This document shows, in pieces, positions 1 to 10,138 of a stretch of 64,000 nt of DNA. Source of the stretch: Oscillospiraceae bacterium (GTDB taxonomy: Bacteria > Bacillota > Clostridia > Oscillospirales > Ruminococcaceae); contig JAFLUH010000002.1 of NCBI GenBank assembly GCA_022508895.1, positions 1 through 64,000 on the forward strand, written 5' to 3'. The notes under the pieces are model-generated. The model was not told the DNA's origin and did no database searches. It saw only the letters and a list, made by a program, of their open reading frames with translations. The position numbers were made by a program, and so were the translations under genes. Within the stretch, counting starts at the first letter, position 1, and the number at the start of each line of letters is the position of its first letter.

Positions 1-10
1 GCTTTATAGC

Positions 11-85
11 TGGTTGCGGAGGCAGGATTTGAACCTGCGACCTTCGGGTTATGAGCCCGACGAGCTGCCCCTGCTCCACTCCGCG
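11..85 (-). tRNA. tRNA-fMet (CAT), initiator
   Basis: Reverse complement CGCGGAGTGGAGCAGGGGCAGCTCGTCGGGCTCATAACCCGAAGGTCGCAGGTTCAAATCCTGCCTCCGCAACCA folds as a cloverleaf with anticodon CAT. C1:A72 mismatch and three G:C pairs in the anticodon stem are initiator hallmarks; CCA is encoded. Confidence 0.95.
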
Positions 86-101
86 ATTTTAACACTCAGA
101 T

Positions 102-130
102 AGTATACCACAACCGCGCAAATTTGTCAA
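102..130 (-). promoter_or_regulatory. sigmaA-type promoter for tRNA-fMet
   Basis: Minus strand TTGACA - 17 nt - TATACT just upstream of the tRNA. Confidence 0.8.
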
Positions 131-164
131 TGCCTAAAACGTAAATTATTTCAGCTAAATTTTT

Positions 165-260
165 ACAGCGGCCCCAAACCGCACAGCGAAGCCTTTTCCT
201 CTTTCGACAAAATGCGCTTTGGGGTCGAACGGGCGCTGCTCCGCATTATTTGGGGGCTGT
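165..260. other. Structured intergenic element, imperfect inverted repeat followed by a T-run on the plus strand
   Basis: Left arm ACAGCGGCCCCAAACCGCACAGCG against the reverse complement of the right arm ACAGCCCCCAAATAATGCGGAGCAGCG; internal TTCGAC/GTCGAA stem; then TATTTTTTTTATTTT. Confidence 0.55.
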
Positions 261-277
261 TATTTTTTTTATTTTGG

Positions 278-306
278 TTGACTTTTGCGGCTTTTTAGTG
301 TAAAAT
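278..306 (+). promoter_or_regulatory. sigmaA-type promoter upstream of the c-di-GMP signalling gene
   Basis: TTGACT - 17 nt - TAAAAT, about 70 nt before the ATG at 375. Confidence 0.65.
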
Positions 307-374
307 AAATATAAATATACCTATAAAAAATATTTTCTGAGCTGCCGTATAACGGTCAAGCATGGCGAGGGCGT

Positions 375-3300
375 ATGGAAAAAGAAAAAAACACAATTCT
401 GGTAGTTGACGACTCAATGCTCAATCAGGAGTTCCTGTCCACCATATTCGGGGACACCTACAACCTGCTGAAGGCTACCAACGGTACACAGGCGCTGGAA
501 GTAATGAGGGAAAATGCCAAGATCATCGATGTTGTTCTGCTGGACATAGTAATGCCCGGCATGGACGGCTATGAGGTGCTTCAGGTGATGGGCACCGATG
601 AGGATCTGAAATTTCTCCCCGTAATAGTCATAACCGCCGAAAGCGACGTAAAATCCGAGCTGAAGGCATTTCAGCTGGGTGCGGTGGACTTTATCGTCCG
701 CCCCTTCAACAGCCGCCTTGTGCTCCAGAGAGTCAGCAGTGTGCTGCATAAGCGCCAGCTTGAGAATATGCGCACCGAATTTGAGCTGCTGAAAAAGGAC
801 GCCGAGAACGAAAAGATCATCTCCATGATGATGAACAATGCCCCCGGCGGCGTTTCCATGCTGGAAAGGGAAAAGAACGGCACCTACAATTTCCTGTACT
901 GCACCAACGGAATGGCGGAGCTGTTCAAGTATCCGGATTACGTCACCTGCCTGTCGGAGCTGTCCGAAAAGCCCTTCTGTATGCTGGACGAGGGCACCAT
1001 GGAAATGCTGGATACGCAGATACAGGTAGCTCTGGAGAATAACCACCCCGTGGTGGAAAGCACCTTCTGCTGCAAGGCATATAACGGCGAGGACGTCTGG
1101 GTGATGCTCAAGGCTCAGGTCACCAATCTGGGCGACGGCAAGGCGCAGATATACTTCTTCGTCACCGACATAACCAAGGAAAAGAAGTACGAAAACGAGC
1201 TGAAGGCAAACGCATATCAGGACCCCCTCACGGGAATGTACAACCGCAACGCCTTCTACGCCAATGCCGGCAGGCAGATAACGGAGGACAAACACTCGGA
1301 TTACTCCGTGCTGCGCCTCAATGTGGGCGGCTTTAAGCTGATAAACGATATTCTGGGACGTGAGATGGGAGATAAGCTGCTGATGACCATTGCGGACAGT
1401 CTCAGGCGCATAGCACCGAGAAGAGCCATCTACGCCCGCTATCATGCGGATAATTTTGTAATGCTGGTGCCCAGCATAGACCTGGACCCGGAGATGTTCC
1501 ACTGTGAGATAGTGGCTGACATAAACAAAGTAGAATCCATCAAGCATGATATCCAGATATACATAGGCATCTACAAGGCGGAGGACAAGGACGTTTCCGT
1601 GGAGGTGATGTGCGACAGAGCGGGCATCGCCTGCCAGTCCATAAACGGCAGCTACAGCACTCACATCGCATATTACGACGAGAAAATGCGTCAGGCGATG
1701 GTGGAGGAGCAGGAGATACGGGACGAGACCCGCCGTGCCATCGACAACGGCGAGTTCGTGGTGTTCTATCAGCCTGTCTACGGTATCAAGGCAAAGCGCT
1801 TTGTAAGCGCCGAGGCTCTTGTCCGCTGGAACCACCCCACCAAGGGCATGATCTCCCCCGGCAAGTTTATCCCCGTGTTCGAGCGCAACGGCTTTATCGC
1901 AGAGCTGGATATCTATGTGCTGGAGCAGGTGTGCAAGTATCACCAGAAGCGCAGGGAAAACGGGCTTGAGCCTTTCCCCATCTCGGTGAACATCTCCCGC
2001 ATGAGCCTGTATAATCCTCAGCTTTTCGATATAATCGCAGCGCTCACCGAAAGCTACGGCATAGAATCCAAATATTTCAGGATAGAGATAACCGAGACCG
2101 CCTACAACGACAACCCCGCTCAGCTCCTTGAAACGGTAAACAAGCTGAGAGCCAAGGGCTTCCCCGTCCTGATGGACGACTTCGGCAGCGGCTATTCCTC
2201 CCTGAACACACTGAAGGATATACCCATCGACCTGCTGAAGCTGGATATGAAGTTCATGCAGGGCTTCGAGAGCAGCGAAAGGGTAAAGACGATAGTTACC
2301 TCCGTTGCCAGAATGTCCAGATGGCTCAACGTGCCCATGCTTGCCGAGGGCGTTGAGACTAAGGAACAGTACCTGTTCCTCAAGAGCATAGGCTGCTCCT
2401 ACATTCAGGGCTACTACTTCTCCAAGCCCACCCCCGAAAGAGAGTTCACCGAGACCATCGGCAGCTCCGGCGGCAATTCCTCCGATTACAAGCTGAGCGC
2501 CATAAACACCGCCGAAGATATAAACCTGCTGCTGGACAGCAACAGCTTTGTTTCCACGCTGCTGGGCGAAATTTTTGACGGCTACGCCATATATGAGGTG
2601 AACGGCGACAGGCTGGACGTTATCCGCATAAACGACGGATATACCCGTATCACGGGTCTGGATTCGGACGACGTGGCAGCCGAGGATTACAATATTCTTG
2701 ACAAGTTCCATGAGGAAGACAAGAAAAAGGTGCAAAAGGGCTGCGCCGAGTGCTTCGTCAAAAAGGGCGGCGTGAGAGCGGTGCTCCGCATTTACAACAC
2801 CCATGGCGATATGGTTTATATCGACACCCTGTTCAAAAGGCTGGGCGGCACGGACGAGAACCCGATATTCTGCATTGCAGTCACCGACGTTACAAGTCAG
2901 ATGACCGCAGATACCACCTACATAGCCTACTACAACATTGCGCAGGACGACCTGAGGGAGAGAGCCGACGGCAAGTATCCCCACTGCACCGTTCTGGAAT
3001 TTGACCACACCACCAACACCACCATCATCACTCCTACTTTCTCCATGTTCGCCGCCGATGAGCTGATGAATAAGGACGAGATGTTTGAGGAAAAGGAGTA
3101 TATGAAGGCTCCCGCCATTCACCCCGACGACCGCGGCGAGTACAAGGAGTTTCTTCAGAGCGCCTACAAGCAGGATTCGGGCACGGAATGCGTGCTCCGT
3201 TTACAGATGGCGGACAGAAGCTACAAGTGGTGCAGGCTGTTCCTGTACTTCGACAAGGACGAAAAGGGCAAGATACGCAAGTCTATATGCACCATCAACG

Positions 3301-5492
3301 TGGTACACGACGAGATCATGTCGAAGAAAAAGCTGGAGCAGACCATGAATATGCTGGACAAAGCCGTCAGGAACATTCCCGTGGGAGTGGGCATACTGAA
3401 GGTGGAGGACGGCAAGGCGATTCCCGTTTACACCAGCGACCAGATATTCAATATTTTTGCGGCAGACCGCGGCGCAGACAACAAATCGGGTCACGTCAAC
3501 ATTGCGATAGACTTCCCGCGGAACGCACTGTCTGCAGGCTGCCACGGCGACACCACCCGTCTGACCTATAAGGAGGACGGCACTCCCTTCTGGCTCAACA
3601 CAAGATACAACGTTGCCGAGGAGGACGGCGAGCTTATGGTGTACGCCGCTCTTGACGACGTAAGCGAAAAGGTGGAATTTGACCGCCGCCAGACGGTTCA
3701 GGAGCAGATTTACCAGCTGCTGCTGGAGGAGTCCAGAACGATAATATTTGACTACAACACCGAGTCAGACGTGCTGACCTACTACCCTTGGGCTACCCAG
3801 AGCGAGGACGGCACCCGCACTCCCGTGGTGGTGAACGATTTCAAGAAGAACAGCCTGAGCAACTTTGAGGCTATTGAGGCAGAGTACAGAGAGCCTGTGC
3901 GTGAGATGATTGACAATCTTTCCGCAGCCGAAGGCACCGAGGAGCTGCCCATGAGGCTGAACACCTCGGACGGCAGGGAAAAAATATGGTTCCGCTGCCT
4001 GTGCAAGAGCATAAGCGACGAGGACGGCAATGTGTTCCGCATCATCGGCAAGCTGGAGGACGTGGACGACGAGGTCACCCAGATGAATCTGGTGCGTGAA
4101 AAGGCGAAGTACGACGCTCTCTGCGTTGACATCTACAACAAGGCGACCACCGAGGATCTGATACGCAAGGCATTGGAGCGCAACACCAAAGGCTCTCTCT
4201 TGATGCTGGACATAGACGACTTCAAGAGCATTAACGACAGTCTGGGTCACCTGTTCGGGGACGAATTCCTGAAAACCTTTGCCACCAAGCTGAAAAGCGT
4301 GTTCAGAGGCACCGATATCGTAGGACGCTACGGCGGAGACGAGTTTATCGTGTTCCTGAACCACGCCGACCCCGCCCTTGCCAAGAAAAAGGCTGAGACG
4401 GTGCTGCAGCAGATATCCAACATTGAAGTCCCTGAGATAGGCAATGTGAAAAGCAGCATAGGCATCACCATATCCGATTCGGGCAACAGCGATTACATCC
4501 ATCTGATAAAGCAGGCTGACAGCGCACTGTATCAGGCGAAGAACAACGGCAAGAACTGCGTCGTGATGTTTGAGCGGGAGAGCATGGACGAGACCTCCTA
4601 CCGTGTCAGCGACACCGGCTCAGACACTGCAAGACCCATGCTCAGCAGCAATCCCAATTCCTTCTCCTCACTTATAATGAGGGTGTTCAGCGCACTTTAC
4701 AGCAGCGCAGATATGCAGTCGGGCATTGACCGTATGCTGAAGCTGGTGGGCGAGACCTTTGACGTCAGCAGGGTATACATATTTGAAAATTCCGACGACG
4801 ATCTGCACTGCTCCAACACCTTTGAGTGGTGCGCCGAGGGTGCCCAGTCCCAGATGGGTTCACTGCAGAATCTCTCCTACGAGGACGATCTTGACGGCAG
4901 CTACCACGAAAACTGGAACGAGGACGGCATTTTCTACTGCCACGATATAACCTCTCTTGAAGGCTCACAGCGTGAGATACTGGAGCGGCAGGGGGTAAAA
5001 TCCGTGCTGCAGTGCTCCATTCTGGAGGACGGCAAGTTCAGAGGCTTTGTAGGCTTCGACGAGTACAGGAGCAACCGCTTCTGGACTCAGGAGCAGGTGG
5101 ACGCACTGGCGTTTATCGCTAAGGTCCTGTCTACCTTCCTTCTCAAGGAGCGGAACAAGAGGATATCCGAAAAATTCTCCAAATCCATCGAGTCGATACT
5201 GGATTACCACCCCTCATTTGTGTATGTGATAGAGCCCGAGACCCACAAGCTGCTTTACCTGAACAGCATGGCGCAGGAGGCGGTGGGCAGCGACAAGATA
5301 GGCAGCCCCTGCTACGACGTGGTCTGCGGCGACAGCAAGTGCCCCGAGTGCCCTGTCAGGGACTACGAAAAGAACGGCGAGGGGCGCAGCGTCAACATGA
5401 TACTGCCTGCGCTGAAAAAGATCGTGAAGGCACGCACCTACAAGATCGAGTGGAAGGGCAAGCAGGCGCAGCTTATTATATGCGTGGACTGA
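375..5492 (+). CDS. Multidomain c-di-GMP signalling protein: REC-PAS-GGDEF(degenerate)-EAL-PAS repeats-GGDEF-GAF-PAS
   Basis: REC (VVDDSMLNQ...DVVLLDIVMPGMDGYEV...PVIVITA); degenerate GGDEF (ARYHADNFVML); EAL (SAEALVRWNHP, EITETAYND, LMDDFGSGYSSL, AEGVET); second GGDEF intact (RYGGDEFIVFL); C-terminal GAF/PAS with a Cys-rich stretch. Confidence 0.93.
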   Translation: MEKEKNTILVVDDSMLNQEFLSTIFGDTYNLLKATNGTQALEVMRENAKIIDVVLLDIVMPGMDGYEVLQVMGTDEDLKFLPVIVITAESDVKSELKAFQLGAVDFIVRPFNSRLVLQRVSSVLHKRQLENMRTEFELLKKDAENEKIISMMMNNAPGGVSMLEREKNGTYNFLYCTNGMAELFKYPDYVTCLSELSEKPFCMLDEGTMEMLDTQIQVALENNHPVVESTFCCKAYNGEDVWVMLKAQVTNLGDGKAQIYFFVTDITKEKKYENELKANAYQDPLTGMYNRNAFYANAGRQITEDKHSDYSVLRLNVGGFKLINDILGREMGDKLLMTIADSLRRIAPRRAIYARYHADNFVMLVPSIDLDPEMFHCEIVADINKVESIKHDIQIYIGIYKAEDKDVSVEVMCDRAGIACQSINGSYSTHIAYYDEKMRQAMVEEQEIRDETRRAIDNGEFVVFYQPVYGIKAKRFVSAEALVRWNHPTKGMISPGKFIPVFERNGFIAELDIYVLEQVCKYHQKRRENGLEPFPISVNISRMSLYNPQLFDIIAALTESYGIESKYFRIEITETAYNDNPAQLLETVNKLRAKGFPVLMDDFGSGYSSLNTLKDIPIDLLKLDMKFMQGFESSERVKTIVTSVARMSRWLNVPMLAEGVETKEQYLFLKSIGCSYIQGYYFSKPTPEREFTETIGSSGGNSSDYKLSAINTAEDINLLLDSNSFVSTLLGEIFDGYAIYEVNGDRLDVIRINDGYTRITGLDSDDVAAEDYNILDKFHEEDKKKVQKGCAECFVKKGGVRAVLRIYNTHGDMVYIDTLFKRLGGTDENPIFCIAVTDVTSQMTADTTYIAYYNIAQDDLRERADGKYPHCTVLEFDHTTNTTIITPTFSMFAADELMNKDEMFEEKEYMKAPAIHPDDRGEYKEFLQSAYKQDSGTECVLRLQMADRSYKWCRLFLYFDKDEKGKIRKSICTINVVHDEIMSKKKLEQTMNMLDKAVRNIPVGVGILKVEDGKAIPVYTSDQIFNIFAADRGADNKSGHVNIAIDFPRNALSAGCHGDTTRLTYKEDGTPFWLNTRYNVAEEDGELMVYAALDDVSEKVEFDRRQTVQEQIYQLLLEESRTIIFDYNTESDVLTYYPWATQSEDGTRTPVVVNDFKKNSLSNFEAIEAEYREPVREMIDNLSAAEGTEELPMRLNTSDGREKIWFRCLCKSISDEDGNVFRIIGKLEDVDDEVTQMNLVREKAKYDALCVDIYNKATTEDLIRKALERNTKGSLLMLDIDDFKSINDSLGHLFGDEFLKTFATKLKSVFRGTDIVGRYGGDEFIVFLNHADPALAKKKAETVLQQISNIEVPEIGNVKSSIGITISDSGNSDYIHLIKQADSALYQAKNNGKNCVVMFERESMDETSYRVSDTGSDTARPMLSSNPNSFSSLIMRVFSALYSSADMQSGIDRMLKLVGETFDVSRVYIFENSDDDLHCSNTFEWCAEGAQSQMGSLQNLSYEDDLDGSYHENWNEDGIFYCHDITSLEGSQREILERQGVKSVLQCSILEDGKFRGFVGFDEYRSNRFWTQEQVDALAFIAKVLSTFLLKERNKRISEKFSKSIESILDYHPSFVYVIEPETHKLLYLNSMAQEAVGSDKIGSPCYDVVCGDSKCPECPVRDYEKNGEGRSVNMILPALKKIVKARTYKIEWKGKQAQLIICVD

Positions 5493-5516
5493 TGCTTTTT
5501 TGAATATTTTAAAACA

Positions 5517-5544
5517 GCTTAAAGCCGAGTGATCGGCTTTAAGC
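5517..5544 (+). terminator. Rho-independent terminator candidate
   Basis: GCTTAAAGCCGA-gtga-TCGGCTTTAAGC followed by GGTTTTAT. Confidence 0.65.
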
Positions 5545-5599
5545 GGTTTTATGTCAGCGACCTGCCGGTTGTCAGACAAAGGGGAAAGGAAGGCGGCTT

Positions 5600-7069
5600 A
5601 TGGTACTCTATTGTATTCAAGGCTCCGTATGCGTCATAAGGTCTGTCGTGCACAAATTTAAGTATCACCCGCAGGACGAAGCGGTTTTTCTTGTTGACAG
5701 AGAGGTATCCTCACCCTGCTGCCCTCATATTGACAAAATAAAATATTATCAAACGCCCGATCCCCTTGAAACCGTCCGATACGGCGCACGCTCCCGTGAA
5801 GAAACAAAAGCGCATATAAATCATACAATATCCGATTTTTTCAGGAAAATAAGCATAGACCCGCTTCAATTCTCAGATATTTATGTATTATTTGAGGAGT
5901 ACAACCCATTCGTACTATATTTTGAGATGAACTCCGTCAGATATATGTCTGTTGAAGCGGCAGACAACTCCTTTTCCGATCATGCGTCCGGCAGAGCCGT
6001 ATCCCGTTTTATGTATCTGCACCCCGAGGCTTATGCCTACGGCTGCCTGATAAGAGATATGCATTTACAGGACGCTCAAGGCGAAAACTGCACAAAAGCG
6101 TATTTATATTCCGAAAGGTCTGTCTGCGATCCTATAATCGGCAAGACTGACGCTGAAATATTCGGATTTTACGAAGCCCTTGCCGGTCTTGACGAGGAGC
6201 AGAAGCGTCAGCTCACGGCGGGTTATAATGCGGAAAGGTACGATTTTGACACCGTACTGACCTTCGGCTCACCGTTTTATACAAAGCGCTCTTTTGAGAT
6301 ACACAAGCTGGATATGCCCTTCAGGTATATGAGTGAGGACGGGCTTGGCGCGGTATGCTTCTTTTATAAAACTCTTATCGACTATTATTTCAGCGACGCC
6401 GACTATGCGATAAAGCTCCCCGCTGACTTGCCGGAAGGCTTTGTAAAAGCCTTTTCCGCATTTAAGCAATTGCCATCGGAATTTCCGACAGAGGTACTTT
6501 CCCTGATGGACAAGCAGATAGATATTGTATATCCCGACCTTGGCACGGACTGTGATGCTCATAACGCCGGTGCAACGGTTTTTGGGGGACGCATCTTCGA
6601 CTTCTTCAGATACATTCATTTCACTCTTTTAGCCTTTACACTGATAGGCGCCGTGGGTGTTCCCGAAAAAATAACCGTGTCCGGAATTGACATATCGCAG
6701 CTTGACCACTTTAAAAACCGTGCTTACAAGGATTTTAAGGGCGTGATATTTGAGCGTCTCAATCGGCATAACGTATGGGACGCTGATTTTGTGGTTGCAG
6801 ATCCTTCCGAGGAATTTGCGGAGATCATAAAAAACGTGCCAGAGGATTGTCTGATTTTTGTATACGGAGATGACCAAGCGGATACCGCCGCCTTTGCAGG
6901 GCAGGAAATGACCTGCTCTCTTATTGATACGTCAGGAGAGGAGCTTCAGAGCTTCCGCTGGTGGGTCTTATCCAAAAATCAAGGGCTTGTTGACGCTGTA
7001 AGAGAATTTTCCGCTTCCTACACGCTGGAGAATGCCGGGGTGACGGTACAGACGCAGCCGGTTGCGTGA
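5600..7069 (+). CDS. Uncharacterized protein, possible sialyltransferase/polysialyltransferase-like glycosyltransferase
   Basis: 489-aa ORF, first in the glycan operon. N-term MVLYCIQGSVCVIRSVVHKFKYH and C-term IFVYGDDQ resemble GT52/polyST-type layout only loosely. Confidence 0.4.
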   Translation: MVLYCIQGSVCVIRSVVHKFKYHPQDEAVFLVDREVSSPCCPHIDKIKYYQTPDPLETVRYGARSREETKAHINHTISDFFRKISIDPLQFSDIYVLFEEYNPFVLYFEMNSVRYMSVEAADNSFSDHASGRAVSRFMYLHPEAYAYGCLIRDMHLQDAQGENCTKAYLYSERSVCDPIIGKTDAEIFGFYEALAGLDEEQKRQLTAGYNAERYDFDTVLTFGSPFYTKRSFEIHKLDMPFRYMSEDGLGAVCFFYKTLIDYYFSDADYAIKLPADLPEGFVKAFSAFKQLPSEFPTEVLSLMDKQIDIVYPDLGTDCDAHNAGATVFGGRIFDFFRYIHFTLLAFTLIGAVGVPEKITVSGIDISQLDHFKNRAYKDFKGVIFERLNRHNVWDADFVVADPSEEFAEIIKNVPEDCLIFVYGDDQADTAAFAGQEMTCSLIDTSGEELQSFRWWVLSKNQGLVDAVREFSASYTLENAGVTVQTQPVA

Positions 7070-7123
7070 TTTTATGAGCCTGCAGTGATGGGAAAACTTT
7101 TATTCGGTTGTTGGGAGGAAGCT

Positions 7124-9265
7124 ATGAGCGAAAAAAAGACCTTTGAGGAGTATCTGGACGATCTGAAGCACACCAGAGATTTCGAGCTTTATCTGGACAT
7201 TATGAATGAGCTTAAGGACAGATACCTGATCATTCTGTGCACTAAGGAAGTTTCCGGTCCCAACGTTTCCGAGACAGCGGTGGAGAAAATACGCAGCTTA
7301 GGCTTTTTGAGCTTTCCGGATAATTTCCGCTTTATGTATCTGGGAGCCGCCGACAGGGGCAATGTCCTCTGCGACGGCGTTTCCGAGATAGCAAATCAGC
7401 CTGTCCGTTTAGAGGGAACGGCGGGGAAGGCAGAGCTTTACGCCGCCTCCGAGCATTACAAGGCGGAAATAACCATTGACGGAACCAATTGGTCACTGGA
7501 CGAAAGAGGCTTGAATTTCGCCGTCTACGACCCCAAAAAGTCGGAGATCGTAGACGTTACCTGTTATGACGCCTTTGCAAATAAGCCTACATTTTATCAC
7601 CGCAACTTCTTTTACAGCGATCAGTATATTGCCGACCACATTTATATGCCCGTGAAGTATATGGACAGGGTCACCCGTCCAATGAAAAAAAGCTACTTCT
7701 CAAACCGTAAATTAGGCGTCAGGGAGGTTGAGAACGGCATCATTTTGCCGGGCAAGAAGATCAATGGCAAAACGTACGGCGGTGTTTGCGATGAAAGCTT
7801 CAATTTTATAGCGGGACATCAGATTTTTGACCCGGAGCACGGCGGTGGCAAAAGACATTTTCGGGACAGCTATACCGTGCCGCCGGAGGAGATAGAGTAT
7901 CTGGATGAAACCGTTGTATACGGCGGAGCTATGTATAACCATCCCGGGCATTTAGTATGTGAGTGTTTTGCTGACAGGATATGGTGGTTTATAAAAAATG
8001 CCGACAGCAATTTAAAGGTCGCTGTGACGGTATTGTGGGAGTATACGGTCAAAGTTTGGGGAGACAATATAAGGTCATCGGAATATGCATTCTTTGTCAA
8101 GGATTTTTTAAAAACGTTTGGCATACCTGAAGACCGGATCGTTTTTGTGAAAAATCCTATGAAATTCAAAAAGGTCATCATTCCGGATCAGTCTTATATT
8201 CCGCTGGACTATACGCTTCAATATGAGTTTACGTCTGAATATCTGCAGGTATTTCAGCACATGAGAGACCCGAATATTACTGCAAAATATAAAAAGATAT
8301 ACCTTACAAAGCTCAAATCGCCAAGACAGACTTTTATCAATGAAGAATTTTTTATTGATTTTTATAAAAAAAGGGGCTTTGAAATTATTTGCTTTGAAGA
8401 TTATAACGTAAAGGAACAGGTCGAATTATTGTACAGTGCAGACGAAGTTGTAGCACTGGAGGGCACTCTCGCTCACATGGCTGTCTTTTGTAAGCCAACG
8501 GCAAAGTTTACCATTTTGTCAAAAATGTTCAGCTATCTTTGCCCCATGCAACCACAGATCAATGAAGCTTCGGGAGCAGAAATTTATCATGTCAATATTT
8601 CAGGAAGTTTTTTCAGCGATTTTTCTGAAAAAAAAGCCTGTCAGGATCAAGTAGCTTTGTTCTCACAATCTCTGTCTCTTTTGTGTGTAACGGAGGAATT
8701 CAGAAAATATGTGAAATACTATTTTAATGAAGATCTTGACATCACCCCTGAGGAATCCTTAAAAAGCCATCTCTACGAATATATCGCCCGTGCTCCGGAG
8801 CACTTTTTTACGACCTCATACGGATTCAGTACCATAAAGGAACTGAAAATGTCGGATATATTGCAAAACATAAGCGAGGTGTTTTTCAGAAAGAATATCG
8901 ACACATCTCACATCAAACTTTCCACCTCTGCAGATCTTAAATCTTCCAGAGACCTTATTATTCAGAAGCGAGAAAACGAGTTGAACTTAGAGAAAGTAAA
9001 AGTCCTGACTTCCCGGGCAAATGCCCTGATCGACGAGAATAAGGATCTTAAGCTTTATATAGCCCGTCTCAGAGATGAGATAGACCAGCTCCGCAGCGGC
9101 GGAGACAGCAAAACCGATGCAGAGATTTACCCGCAAAAGCACGAGACGGAGGAAGAGCTTGAGGAGGCTTACCGCAGGATGGACGAGCTGGAAAAGCGGC
9201 TTATACAGGCCGAGGAGGAAAAATCCGCACTGGCAGCCTATTTGACCGAAACGGGCAAAGTATAA
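7124..9265 (+). CDS. ILEI/FAM3-like N-terminal domain fused to a GT61 (DUF563)-type glycosyltransferase, with C-terminal coiled coil
   Basis: Start moved to the ATG at 7124 (SD GGGAGGA). N-term YLIILCTKEVSG...RGLNFAVYDPKKSEIVDVTCYDAF is ILEI-like; KKIYLTKLKSPRQTFINEEFFIDFYKKRGFEIICFEDYNVKEQVELLYSADEVVALEGTLAHM is GT61-like; C-term is heptad-rich. Confidence 0.75.
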   Translation: MSEKKTFEEYLDDLKHTRDFELYLDIMNELKDRYLIILCTKEVSGPNVSETAVEKIRSLGFLSFPDNFRFMYLGAADRGNVLCDGVSEIANQPVRLEGTAGKAELYAASEHYKAEITIDGTNWSLDERGLNFAVYDPKKSEIVDVTCYDAFANKPTFYHRNFFYSDQYIADHIYMPVKYMDRVTRPMKKSYFSNRKLGVREVENGIILPGKKINGKTYGGVCDESFNFIAGHQIFDPEHGGGKRHFRDSYTVPPEEIEYLDETVVYGGAMYNHPGHLVCECFADRIWWFIKNADSNLKVAVTVLWEYTVKVWGDNIRSSEYAFFVKDFLKTFGIPEDRIVFVKNPMKFKKVIIPDQSYIPLDYTLQYEFTSEYLQVFQHMRDPNITAKYKKIYLTKLKSPRQTFINEEFFIDFYKKRGFEIICFEDYNVKEQVELLYSADEVVALEGTLAHMAVFCKPTAKFTILSKMFSYLCPMQPQINEASGAEIYHVNISGSFFSDFSEKKACQDQVALFSQSLSLLCVTEEFRKYVKYYFNEDLDITPEESLKSHLYEYIARAPEHFFTTSYGFSTIKELKMSDILQNISEVFFRKNIDTSHIKLSTSADLKSSRDLIIQKRENELNLEKVKVLTSRANALIDENKDLKLYIARLRDEIDQLRSGGDSKTDAEIYPQKHETEEELEEAYRRMDELEKRLIQAEEEKSALAAYLTETGKV

Positions 9266-9371
9266 GGCCGGCGTGCCGACACAACAGATTTCGTGAAAAT
9301 ACCGCAGATTTGGTGTAAGAGAAAACCATTATTGAAAAAAAGATCATATCATTGTATTCACAAGGAGCGGC

Positions 9372-10106
9372 ATGATGAGAGATATAAGAGTTTGTGTTAT
9401 TACAGATAACGAATTCTTATTTCATGGATTTAAGAAAATTATTCAGAAATATAGCGGTATTTACGAATTTGAATTCTACTATTCGTATTTCAATACAGGA
9501 ATTATGCCTGAATGTTTTGCGAAAGAAGAATATCGTCCTATTTGCCTGAAAAATGAAAATGAACAATTTTTCAGCAAATTTGATCTTTTTTTGTCAATAC
9601 ATTGTAAGCAGTTATTCCCAAAAGAGCTGGTAATGAAACATAGATGTATTAATATACATCCCGGTTTTAATCCTTATAATCGAGGGTGGTTTCCACAGGT
9701 GTTTAGTATTATTGATAAACAACCGGTCGGAGTTACTATTCATGAAATGGACGCAGAGTTAGATCACGGACCTATCATAATTCAGCAAGAGATACCCATT
9801 TATGAACACGAAACATCTTTTGACGTTTATCAAAAAATTCAGGAATTAGAGTTGAAATTGCTCGCTGATAATTTGGAGGTACTGATCTTAGGTGATTACA
9901 AAACATGGCTTCCCGATTTTGAGGGAAATATAAATAATGAGGCAGATTTCCGTTCGCTGTGCGAGCTGGATATGGATCGTGTGGGAACATTCAGAGAGTT
10001 TTTAGATATTTTGCGTGCAACTACTTTTGCACCTTATGATAATGCATATTTTTTAGATAAAGATAATAATAAAATTTTTGTATCCGTCAATCTAAAAAAG
10101 AGTTGA
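9372..10106 (+). CDS. Sugar N-formyltransferase (dTDP-4-amino-4,6-dideoxyhexose formyltransferase, VioF/QdtF-like)
   Basis: Formyltransferase core CINIHPGFNPYNRGWFPQVFSI...GVTIHEMDAELDHGPIIIQQEIPI; adjacent to a sugar aminotransferase and rmlAB. Confidence 0.8.
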   Translation: MMRDIRVCVITDNEFLFHGFKKIIQKYSGIYEFEFYYSYFNTGIMPECFAKEEYRPICLKNENEQFFSKFDLFLSIHCKQLFPKELVMKHRCINIHPGFNPYNRGWFPQVFSIIDKQPVGVTIHEMDAELDHGPIIIQQEIPIYEHETSFDVYQKIQELELKLLADNLEVLILGDYKTWLPDFEGNINNEADFRSLCELDMDRVGTFREFLDILRATTFAPYDNAYFLDKDNNKIFVSVNLKKS

Positions 10107-10138
10107 TAAAAGGAAATCGCACAGTAAATCGTGGTGAG

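Noticed and set aside
414-3122. 902-aa minus-strand ORF opposite the c-di-GMP gene
   Set aside because: Antisense ORF produced by codon bias of a GC-rich plus-strand gene. Translation is low-complexity (H/V/Q/L-rich) with no domain, while the plus strand carries clear REC/GGDEF/EAL motifs.
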